Shown in pieces: positions 1 through 7,430 of a DNA stretch of 7,430 nucleotides. The stretch spans positions 1 to 7,430 of the forward strand of contig JAHDYN010000080.1 in NCBI GenBank assembly GCA_023383735.1, in the 5' to 3' direction. A program made the translations under genes and the position numbers. Source of the DNA: Gammaproteobacteria bacterium (GTDB lineage: Bacteria > Pseudomonadota > Gammaproteobacteria > Steroidobacterales > GCA-2729495). The first letter of the stretch is position 1, and every line of letters begins with the position of its first letter. The notes under the pieces are model-generated. The model searched no databases and had not been told where the DNA came from. It saw only the letters and a list, made by a program, of their open reading frames with translations.

Positions 1-1
1 C

Positions 2-575
2 TATCGGGACGCGGTGCGCCTCTACTACCTGGAACAGGTGGCCTACAGTTTCGGCTCGCCGCTGTTTCGCATCCACGGCGGCATCAACGCGGCAACACGC
101 AGGCAAAGCTGCATCGAGGTCAGTTCGATCATCGCCACGGTGGGACGTTCTCCGGCGGTCGCTGACCTGATGGACTGCTATGTGCCGCCACTGAACAACA
201 AGACGCTGTTCAGGCGCGATTCCAACCTGTGCCTCTACTGCGGACAACAACATCCGGTGCGCGACCTCACACGCGATCATGTGCAACCACTGTCGAGGAA
301 GGGCACCGACACGTGGAACAACGTCGTAACCGCCTGCCGGCGCTGCAACAACCACAAGGGCGGCATGACACCGGAGCAGGCCGGCATGCAACTGATCGCC
401 GTACCCTTTACGCCGACCTACGCCGAGTACATCTATCTCAAGGGCCGTCGCGTACTCGCCGACCAGATGGAATTCCTGCTCGCGCACATTCCGCGCACGA
501 GTCCGCTGCACCATCGGCTGGCATCCAGCCTGAAAGCTGGCACACTGGCCCTGCAGTCCGACTCCGGAGCCAGGC

Positions 576-589
<14 letters not shown>
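2..589 (+). CDS. HNH endonuclease, 5' end outside the window
   Basis: Predicted HNH nuclease of the zinc-binding, McrA-like type common in proteobacteria. The frame is open to the left edge. The first GTG is at 14, but the four residues before it (Tyr-Arg-Asp-Ala) continue the N-terminal helix usual in this family, so roughly 25-30 residues are probably missing. Numbering from the GTG, a CLYC knuckle (Cys73, Cys76) pairs with a CRRC knuckle (Cys108, Cys111). Between them lie the catalytic DHV (Asp88-His89) and the WNN motif (101-103), and CNNHKG (111-116) closes the beta-beta-alpha metal fold. The C-terminal part (about 136-160) matches the conserved tail that follows the HNH domain in this family. 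The TAA stop overlaps the acs start by 14 nt, so the two genes are probably co-transcribed. Family assignment is firm. The biological target is unknown, and nothing here indicates restriction, an intron or a phage. Confidence 0.88.
566..569 (+). promoter_or_regulatory. Shine-Dalgarno site for acs
   Basis: GGAG lies six bases before the ATG at 576, inside the last codons of the HNH gene. It supports 576 as the acs start, and therefore the 14-nt overlap between the two genes. Translation of acs could be coupled to that of the HNH gene. Confidence 0.6.
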
Positions 590-2540
<1,951 letters not shown>

Positions 2541-3743
2541 TCAGTACAGGAGCAGCTCGCGCCGCTCCTCTCGCCAGGCGCCTTCGTCGTGGTGCGCCAG
2601 CGCATCGAGGTCGCCAACGCCGGCCTGCGGATCATCGACCCACTCGCGCAGCAGCTCGCTGCCGTTGATCAGGTCGATGGCCAGCCGCTCGTGTTCGTAC
2701 TCGTAGGCGAAGTCCCGCCACAGCGGATAGTCCGGCTGCAGCCTGCGCAGCGCCTTGAAGGCCAGCGCCTGCAGGCGCCACGGCCGGAACTTCGCATGAT
2801 CGTAGGCCGGGTCGTCGACGTGGATCTGGATGCCGCTGCAAAGCTGACCGGCATGCTTGTGGAAGGTCGGCTCGAAGCAGCAGCTGCGCAGCCGGCAACC
2901 CTGCAGCCAGTCGGGGGCAAGCCGCTGCATTTCCTGCAGCAGGGCTGCCGTGTCGAGCGCGGGGGCGCCGAAGACTTCCAGCGGCCGGGTCGTGCCGCGG
3001 CCTTCTGAAAGCGTGGTGCCCTCGAGCATGACCGTGCCGGCATAGCAGCGCGCCATCGACAGGTTCGGCGCATTGGGGCTGGGATTGATCCAGCTGCGCT
3101 CACCGGTCGGCCAGCCATGACCAGGTGCCGCATCAGGCGCCCAGCCCTGCATGGCGATCACGCGGTAGTCGATATCGAGGCGCAGCGTGCGCACAAACCA
3201 CTGGCCCAGTTCGCCGAGCGTCATGCCATGGCGCATCGGCAAGGGGCCGGCACCGACGAAACTCTCCCAGCCGGCACGCAGTGCCAGCCCCTCCACCGGC
3301 CGGCCGGCCGGATTCGGCCGATCGAGCACCCACACGGCTTTGCCGGCCCGCGCGCAGTCTTCGAGCACGTAGCGCAGCGTGGTCAGGAAGGTGTAGATGC
3401 GGCAACCCAGATCCTGCAGATCGACGAGCAGCACATCGAAGCTGTCCAGCATTGCCGATGTCGGCCGCCGTACCTGGCCATAGAGACTGTACACCGGGAT
3501 GCCGTGGACCAGATCGACAAAGTCCGGCGACTCGATCATGTTGTCCTGCTTGTCGCCGCGCAGTCCGTGCTGGGGACCAAAGGCGCTCGCCACCCGCAAG
3601 CCGTCGATGGCCATCAGCGCATCCAGGCTGTGCACCAGGCCGGCCGTCACCGAGGCCGGATGGGCCAGCAGGCCAAGCCGGCGGCCGCGCAGTTCTTTCT
3701 GCAGCGGGCCCTCGTCCAGCAGTCGGTCTATGCCACATTTCAT
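2541..3743 (-). CDS. namZ: NamZ-like exo-beta-N-acetylmuramidase (DUF1343, GH171), cytoplasmic form
   Basis: Member of the DUF1343 family. Its Bacillus subtilis representative NamZ (YbbC) removes terminal MurNAc from the non-reducing end of peptidoglycan fragments. The protein has 400 residues with family motifs in order: GPQHGLRG (56-63), PVYSLYG (83-89), RRPT (92-95), DLQDLG (108-113), DRPNP (141-145), SFVG (161-164), RHGMT (171-175), PSPN (221-224) and EGTTLSEGRGTTRP (241-254). The C-terminal domain carries FEPTFHKHAG (290-299) and ends in LLLY. Unlike the secreted Bacillus protein it has no signal peptide, since the family fold starts within the first few residues (CGIDRLL), so it should be cytoplasmic. 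Gln58 stands where many members have Glu in a PEHG motif. The ATG start has only a weak AGG about nine bases upstream. It is the last gene of the ampD block, 12 nt after the DOMON-like gene. Family is certain; muramidase activity is inferred. Confidence 0.9.
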   Translation of the reverse strand: MKCGIDRLLDEGPLQKELRGRRLGLLAHPASVTAGLVHSLDALMAIDGLRVASAFGPQHGLRGDKQDNMIESPDFVDLVHGIPVYSLYGQVRRPTSAMLDSFDVLLVDLQDLGCRIYTFLTTLRYVLEDCARAGKAVWVLDRPNPAGRPVEGLALRAGWESFVGAGPLPMRHGMTLGELGQWFVRTLRLDIDYRVIAMQGWAPDAAPGHGWPTGERSWINPSPNAPNLSMARCYAGTVMLEGTTLSEGRGTTRPLEVFGAPALDTAALLQEMQRLAPDWLQGCRLRSCCFEPTFHKHAGQLCSGIQIHVDDPAYDHAKFRPWRLQALAFKALRRLQPDYPLWRDFAYEYEHERLAIDLINGSELLREWVDDPQAGVGDLDALAHHDEGAWREERRELLLY

Positions 3744-3755
3744 GTCTTGCCTGCT

Positions 3756-4244
3756 TCAGATTTCCAGCGCGAAAGATCCGGGATGATGAAAGTCCGGCTG
3801 CTTCGCCGGGTGTTTGAGCGCCCAGTGGCTGATGGTGCCGGATTGCTCCTCGATCACGGCCGCCAGCGCCAGGCGGAGACCGCCTGTATCGGCAGGCAGC
3901 ATGGCCGCCGGCAACGTTGCCGTCAGCGACAGCTGGTCGGCCGCGCGCTGCCAGCGCAGTGCCGGCGCGCAGGCGAGATCCGGAGAGTTCATGCCGGCAC
4001 GATACGCCGTGAAGGCATAAACCGCCCACTCGCCGGAGGGCGAAAAATTGAACTCGCGATAGCCGCGCGAGCCGGACCCCGCGACGAAGGCTTCAAAACA
4101 GGTGTGACGCCACAGCTCATCGGCACGCCCGGCGCCGGCGACCGGCGCGGGCAAACGCAAATGCGCCGCCTCCGCCTCCAGCCGGTAGCAGAGGCGGAGA
4201 CCTCCGTCCGCCGTGCGCTGCAGACTCGCCGCCAGAGCCCGCAC
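3756..4244 (-). CDS. DOMON-like domain protein
   Basis: Small protein (162 residues) that is essentially one DOMON-like beta-sandwich. DOMON domains bind sugars or haem; the ligand of this subfamily is not known to me. Recognition rests on the conserved blocks LWRHTCFEAF (44-53), GYREFNFSPSGEWAVYAF (61-78), YR (81-82), AVIEE (129-133), HWALKHP (140-146) and PDFHHPGSF (150-158). There is no signal peptide or membrane segment, so it should be cytoplasmic, unlike most DOMON proteins. GTG at 4244 is the only ATG, GTG or TTG before an in-frame stop 66 bases upstream. It has no clear Shine-Dalgarno site, so translation may depend on btuF, which ends 29 nt upstream. namZ begins 12 nt after this stop. 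The pairing suggests that it binds a murein sugar or assists NamZ, which is inference only. I recall related domains being labelled MurB-like in domain databases, but there is no MurB catalytic domain here. Confidence 0.82.
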   Translation of the reverse strand: MRALAASLQRTADGGLRLCYRLEAEAAHLRLPAPVAGAGRADELWRHTCFEAFVAGSGSRGYREFNFSPSGEWAVYAFTAYRAGMNSPDLACAPALRWQRAADQLSLTATLPAAMLPADTGGLRLALAAVIEEQSGTISHWALKHPAKQPDFHHPGSFALEI

Positions 4245-4273
4245 GCGGCTGCCGGCTGCGAAGGCACAAAGGC

Positions 4274-5218
4274 TCAGGGTTGTGGCGCCGGCGACGATGT
4301 GCGGCCTCCTTCATCCCGGCGCACCGTATCGATGCTGGCACAGAGCTGCCCGATACCGCGCAGCATCCGCTGGCCGGGCACGTTGAGCAGATCCGGATCC
4401 AGCACGAACAGGCCGCCGTGCCGGTTTGCCGGCAACGCCGGCCACGATCGCCACATCTGCAACGGCGAAGCATCGGCCGGGCTGGCCGGGCCGGGCTCGT
4501 AGTCGGCAGCGATGATCACCTCGGGCGCAGCCGCGATCACGGACTCCTGGCTGACCACCGGCGTGAGTCCGGCCGCAGTCTCGAAGATGTTGACCCCGCC
4601 ACACAGCCGGATCGCCTCACCGATGAAGTGACTGCCGGTCGCGGTGACCAGCGGCTGCGCGGCGATCTGATAGAACACGCTGACCGGTTCGAGGTTGCTG
4701 TAGCGTTCGCGCAGGGCAGCGAGGCCACTGTCCCAGGCTTCGGCGGCGCGGCTGGCACTCGCTTCGGTGCCCGTCGCCATACCGATCAGGCGGATATGCC
4801 CGGCGATGTCTGCCAGCGTGCGCGGCTCCAGATCGATCACGCGATATCCCATGCGGCGCAGACGATCGAGCACAACCTGTGAATTGCCGCTCGGCCAGCC
4901 GAGTATCAGGTCGGGACGCAGGCTGGCAATCGCCTCGAGATCGACGCGGAAGGCATCACCGACTCGCGGTACCTGCCGGGCGGCGGCCGGGTAATCGCTG
5001 TATGCCACCACGCCAACCAGCTGCCGGCCGGCGCCGGCGGCATACACGAGTTCGGCGAGGTGCGGGGACAGCGTGACGATCCGCATCGCCGGGCCCTCGG
5101 GCGTTGCGGCTGCGCGATCCGGAAGACTGCGGTCGCAGCCGGCCAGCACAAGCATCCCGGCCAGCAGTGCGATCGCCCGCGGTCCGCGCCCGAATGCTCC
5201 GCTAGATGAGCCAGTCAT
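4274..5218 (-). CDS. btuF: BtuF-like cobalamin-binding lipoprotein
   Basis: Periplasmic substrate-binding protein of the helical-backbone (class III) type, resembling BtuF, which delivers vitamin B12 to the BtuCD transporter. It has 314 residues. The N-terminus is a lipoprotein signal: arginines at 11 and 14, a hydrophobic stretch 16-24 and the lipobox LAGC ending at Cys28. Asp29 follows, the +2 residue that in enterobacteria holds lipoproteins in the inner membrane. The mature domain shows RIVTLSPHLAEL (46-57), YSDYP (73-77), DLEAI (93-97), GWPSGN (107-112), CGGVNIF (206-212) and SQESV (223-227). Glu95 and Glu225 align with the two glutamates of E. coli BtuF that dock on BtuC arginines, so a permease partner is expected, but none is in the window. 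The start is set by the signal peptide and overlaps the ampE stop by 17 nt, with no Shine-Dalgarno site, suggesting translational coupling. B12 versus another corrinoid or a siderophore is unproven. Confidence 0.85.
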   Translation of the reverse strand: MTGSSSGAFGRGPRAIALLAGMLVLAGCDRSLPDRAAATPEGPAMRIVTLSPHLAELVYAAGAGRQLVGVVAYSDYPAAARQVPRVGDAFRVDLEAIASLRPDLILGWPSGNSQVVLDRLRRMGYRVIDLEPRTLADIAGHIRLIGMATGTEASASRAAEAWDSGLAALRERYSNLEPVSVFYQIAAQPLVTATGSHFIGEAIRLCGGVNIFETAAGLTPVVSQESVIAAAPEVIIAADYEPGPASPADASPLQMWRSWPALPANRHGGLFVLDPDLLNVPGQRMLRGIGQLCASIDTVRRDEGGRTSSPAPQP

Positions 5219-6125
5219 ACAGCGTCAGCACGGCAATCACCGGACACCAGATCATCCACAGCGTGCGCATGACCAGGCTGCGCGCACCGCGAATGCGCTC
5301 CAGTGCCTCGGCAGAATTGCCCACATCCAGGATCGAGCGGCCGGATGCCGCCATGCCCACCCGGGCAAGGATTTCATTGCTGCCTTCGGTAAAGGGCAGG
5401 CTGATCGCCGGCCCGCCGCTGCGCCAGCCGGACATCGCATCCTCGAAGTTTCCGGCCAGCACATAGCCGAGCATCAGCAGGCGCGAGGGAATCCATGCCA
5501 GCACACCATGCAGGGTGCGCACGGCCTCCCCCATGGCCGCAGGCGCCTCGCCGACCATGGTGTCGCCCGCGCCCTTGCCGGCGGCACGCACTTCGACCCG
5601 GTGCCGCATCAGGTCGACCACGCGGAAGGCCCAGGCACCGGTCGGTCCCAGCAACAGAAACCAGAAGACCACACCGAAGATGCGGTTGTTGGCCTGGGTG
5701 TATATCGCGCGTTCCACGGCTTCGTTGCAGGCGATCGGCGTTTCCGGTGGCGAGCGCTCCAGCAGTTCCTGGGCAACCTGGCGCTGTGTATCGGCATCAC
5801 CGGACTCCAGCGCGGCAAGGTAGTCCTCCACCTCGTCATCGAGATCGCGCGGACCCAGCGAGAACAGCAACACGAAGACGGCAAACAGGAAGTACGGAAT
5901 CCGGAGCAGCTCATCCCAGAGCAGCAGCGAAGCCGCTGCAACCGGCGCGACCAGCAGCAGCGTCAGCAGCAGCGTCAGGCTGACGGCAAGCCAGCTTCGC
6001 GCCTTTCGCAGCCGGCGCAGATGGTGATCGAACAGCGGATCGAGCCAGCGGAACTCGCGCAGGTGAAACAGGTGCGTGAGCATCCGCTCGGTGGCAAGGC
6101 CCAGCAACAGCGCCAGAAAATTCAT
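5202..6125 (-). CDS. ampE: AmpE-like inner-membrane protein (CobD/CbiB superfamily)
   Basis: Multi-spanning membrane protein of 307 residues, resembling AmpE (284 in E. coli), the inner-membrane partner of AmpD in peptidoglycan-recycling and beta-lactamase signalling; its biochemical activity is unclear. Hydrophobic segments lie at about 1-11, 44-69, 75-91, 149-169, 203-224 and 284-303. The N-terminal ERMLTHL (13-19) followed by a WLDPLF region matches the AmpE start. The block around NEAVERAIYTQANNRIFG (134-151) with FWFLLLGP is the part shared with CobD/CbiB. The N-terminal GDP and WPHPV motifs of true CobD are absent, so AmpE is the better call. It follows ampD by 9 nt, the gene order of the enterobacterial ampDE operon. 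The stop overlaps the next gene, a BtuF-like protein, which leaves a cobalamin-related role as a minor alternative. Confidence 0.85.
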   Translation of the reverse strand: MNFLALLLGLATERMLTHLFHLREFRWLDPLFDHHLRRLRKARSWLAVSLTLLLTLLLVAPVAAASLLLWDELLRIPYFLFAVFVLLFSLGPRDLDDEVEDYLAALESGDADTQRQVAQELLERSPPETPIACNEAVERAIYTQANNRIFGVVFWFLLLGPTGAWAFRVVDLMRHRVEVRAAGKGAGDTMVGEAPAAMGEAVRTLHGVLAWIPSRLLMLGYVLAGNFEDAMSGWRSGGPAISLPFTEGSNEILARVGMAASGRSILDVGNSAEALERIRGARSLVMRTLWMIWCPVIAVLTLYDWLI

Positions 6126-6134
6126 GACATCAGT

Positions 6135-6749
6135 TTACCTGCGGCGGGCAAGCAATCGTTCCAGACGGGGCCAGTCAAAGGCAGGACCGGGATCGGTCTT
6201 GCGTCCCGGTGCGATATCGCAGTGGCCGACGACCGGCGCCCTGGCCAGCGACGGAATCCCGCGACGCAAGGCCTTTATGGTCGCACACAGGCGCTGGTAC
6301 TGGGCAGTCGCGTAGGGCAGCTCGTCCGTACCCTCCAGCTCGATGCCCACCGAAAAGTCGTTGCAGTTGTCGCGGCCGGCAAAGCGCGAACGCCCGGCGT
6401 GCCAGGCGCGGCAATCGAGCGGCACGTACTGGATGACTTCGCCGTCGCGGCGGATCAGCAGATGGCTGGAGACGCGCAAGCCTTCCAGCTCGCTGAAAGC
6501 CGGATGCGCAGCCGGATCGAGCGTATTGCAGAACAGATGGTCGATCCACGGACCGCCGAATTCACCAGGCGGCAGGGAAATGCCATGCACGACGATGAGT
6601 TCCGGCACAACGCCGGGCGGACGCGCATCGCAGTTGGGCGAGGCCAGCTGGGTCGCGCCGCGCAGCTGGCCGCTGGCCGCATCGACGCGCAGCCTCGGCC
6701 GGCGCTTGCGCAGCTGCTTTCCCGTGCCGATCGGTGATAATCGCGCCAT
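6135..6749 (-). CDS. ampD: AmpD, 1,6-anhydro-N-acetylmuramyl-L-alanine amidase
   Basis: Cytoplasmic zinc amidase that cuts the stem peptide from anhydroMurNAc peptides during murein recycling. In organisms with AmpR-AmpC, loss of it derepresses beta-lactamase. Numbered from the ATG at 6749 (204 residues): VVH (His55) in VVHGISLPPGEFGG, a DHLF block near 70, LIRRDGE (98-104), CRAWHAG (113-119), CNDF (129-132), GIELEGTD (135-142) and GHCDIAPGRKTDPGPAFDW (175-193). His55, His176 and Asp186 align with the zinc ligands H34, H154 and D164 of Citrobacter AmpD; Glu137 and Lys184 align with E116 and K162. An in-frame ATG at 6764 would add five residues (MRGRG). I prefer 6749 because GGGGA sits six bases before it. 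Either choice leaves a basic N-terminal extension of about 20 residues over enterobacterial AmpD and no signal peptide. It is the first gene of the minus-strand block and diverges from rsmE. Confidence 0.95.
   Translation of the reverse strand: MARLSPIGTGKQLRKRRPRLRVDAASGQLRGATQLASPNCDARPPGVVPELIVVHGISLPPGEFGGPWIDHLFCNTLDPAAHPAFSELEGLRVSSHLLIRRDGEVIQYVPLDCRAWHAGRSRFAGRDNCNDFSVGIELEGTDELPYATAQYQRLCATIKALRRGIPSLARAPVVGHCDIAPGRKTDPGPAFDWPRLERLLARRR
6736..6741 (+). promoter_or_regulatory. Possible -10 element for rsmE
   Basis: GATAAT matches the sigma-70 -10 consensus at five of six bases in an otherwise GC-rich stretch. It ends six bases before the rsmE ATG, so transcription from it would start at or next to the A of the start codon. 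No good -35 hexamer is seen 16-18 bases upstream. The overlapping GGTGA at 6733-6737 could instead act as a distant Shine-Dalgarno site, ten bases before the ATG. The element lies inside the 5' coding part of ampD. Confidence 0.3.
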
Positions 6750-7430
6750 GCCACGTCCCCGCATCTACTCGCCCGAAGCCCTGCGCACCGGTGCCACGCA
6801 GCAGCTGTCGGAACCCGCCACCAGCCACGTTACGCGCGTGCTGCGGCTGACTGCCGGCGATCCTATCACCCTGTTCGATGGCACCGGCATCGACTATGCG
6901 GCGACGATCGTCGCGCCGGCCCGCAAGGGCGTGACGGTGCTGGTCGGCGACGGACAGCCGGTGGATCGCGAATCGCCGCTGCAACTGATCCTCCTGCAGG
7001 GCGTCTCGCGCGGGCCGCGCATGGACCTGGTGGTGCAGAAGGCCACCGAACTCGGCGTCAGCGCGATCCAGCCGGTGCTCACCGGACGCAGCGTCGTGAA
7101 GCTGGACGCCGAACGCAGCGCAGCCCGGCGCCAGCACTGGCAGGGCATCGTCATCAGCGCCTGCGAACAGTGCGGACGCTCGATCGTTCCGGAAGTGCGC
7201 GAGCCGCTGGAACTCGCCGCGGCACTCGGGAGCCTGGAGGCCGGCACCACCGGACTGATGCTCGACCCGGACGGGGATATCAACCTGACAGCGCTGCCGG
7301 CCGAGTGCCGGCACATCGCGCTGGCCATCGGCCCCGAAGGCGGCTTTACTGAAAACGAGCGCATGATCCTGGCCCGGGCCGGCTTCGGCCGGCTGCGCCT
7401 CGGGCCGCGCATCCTGCGCACCGAAACCGC
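6748..7430 (+). CDS. rsmE: RsmE, 16S rRNA m3U1498 methyltransferase, 3' end outside the window
   Basis: SPOUT-class methyltransferase that uses S-adenosylmethionine to methylate N3 of U1498 in 16S rRNA, acting on the small ribosomal subunit. The first 227 residues are visible and the frame is still open at the right edge; the family is about 240-250 long, so only the final helix is missing. The N-terminal PUA-like domain shows HVTRVLRLTAGD (27-38) and LFDGTG (42-47). The SPOUT domain shows GPRMDLVVQKATELGV (89-104), SACEQCGRSIVPEV (137-150), the cofactor-binding knot motif IGPEGGFTENE (194-204) and LGPRILRTETA (217-227). The ATG at 6748 shares two bases with the ampD start codon on the other strand. 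In many proteobacteria rsmE is followed by gshB, which would lie beyond the window. The family call is secure. Confidence 0.95.
   Translation, partial: MPRPRIYSPEALRTGATQQLSEPATSHVTRVLRLTAGDPITLFDGTGIDYAATIVAPARKGVTVLVGDGQPVDRESPLQLILLQGVSRGPRMDLVVQKATELGVSAIQPVLTGRSVVKLDAERSAARRQHWQGIVISACEQCGRSIVPEVREPLELAAALGSLEAGTTGLMLDPDGDINLTALPAECRHIALAIGPEGGFTENERMILARAGFGRLRLGPRILRTET
6756..6760 (-). promoter_or_regulatory. Possible Shine-Dalgarno site for ampD
   Basis: On the minus strand GGGGA lies six bases before the ATG at 6749 and inside the rsmE coding region. It is the main reason for choosing this start over the in-frame ATG at 6764. The match to the anti-Shine-Dalgarno sequence is only moderate. 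Confidence 0.4.

Noticed and set aside
2548..2569. Inverted repeat AGGAGC/GCTCCT just past the acs stop as a terminator
   Set aside because: The stem is only six pairs with a ten-base loop, it has no T-run on either side, and it lies inside the namZ coding region.
3117..4502. Plus-strand open frame of 461 codons across namZ, the DOMON-like gene and btuF
   Set aside because: It crosses the junctions of three conserved minus-strand genes and shows no recognisable domain, so it is a composition shadow.
5202..6125. True CobD/CbiB adenosylcobinamide-phosphate synthase
   Set aside because: The N-terminal GDP and WPHPV motifs of CobD are missing, and the gene follows ampD directly, so AmpE fits better despite shared superfamily features.
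5073..6737. Plus-strand open frame of 554 codons opposite btuF, ampE and ampD
   Set aside because: It spans three well-supported genes on the other strand. Its Gln- and Arg-rich product is the reverse reading of hydrophobic and Leu-rich codons in ampE, not a protein family.
6562..7314. Minus-strand open frame of 250 codons opposite rsmE
   Set aside because: RsmE motifs are intact on the plus strand throughout this interval, and the minus-strand product has no recognisable motif.

Overview
The window is GC-rich (about two thirds by eye) and almost entirely coding: eight genes with only about 50 intergenic bases. Every gene belongs to a recognisable bacterial family. An ampD-ampE pair, an Acs-type acetate-CoA ligase and an HNH protein of the common proteobacterial type suggest a free-living gammaproteobacterium, perhaps near the Xanthomonadales or Nevskiales. 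That placement is inference from protein style and GC content, not from a marker gene. I see no insertion sequence, phage gene, tRNA, rRNA, CRISPR array or long repeat.

Layout. Left (2-2540, + strand): an HNH endonuclease cut off at its 5' end, whose stop overlaps the start of acs, a full-length AMP-forming acetyl-CoA synthetase. Middle (6749 down to 2541, - strand): a five-gene block in transcription order ampD, ampE, btuF-like lipoprotein, DOMON-like protein, namZ (DUF1343/GH171). Its junctions are a 9-nt gap, a 17-nt overlap, a 29-nt gap and a 12-nt gap, so it is probably one operon. Right (6748-7430, + strand): rsmE, encoding the 16S rRNA m3U1498 methyltransferase, cut off by the window end.

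How the genes fit together. AmpD (cytoplasmic anhydro-muropeptide amidase), AmpE (its inner-membrane partner) and NamZ (exo-beta-N-acetylmuramidase family, here without a signal peptide) point to peptidoglycan recycling. The DOMON-like protein directly before namZ may be a sugar- or ligand-binding accessory. The BtuF-like lipoprotein does not obviously belong to that theme. However, AmpE is a distant relative of the cobalamin-biosynthesis protein CobD/CbiB, so a corrinoid link cannot be excluded. Acs supplies acetyl-CoA and is only a convergent neighbour.

Both block boundaries are unusually tight. The ampD and rsmE start codons share bases within a CATG, and the acs and namZ stop codons abut in a TGATCA. 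Nothing here is a clearly new system. The most interesting item is the compact ampD-ampE-btuF-DOMON-namZ cluster, which may describe a murein-recycling operon with a cytoplasmic muramidase and two uncharacterised partners.
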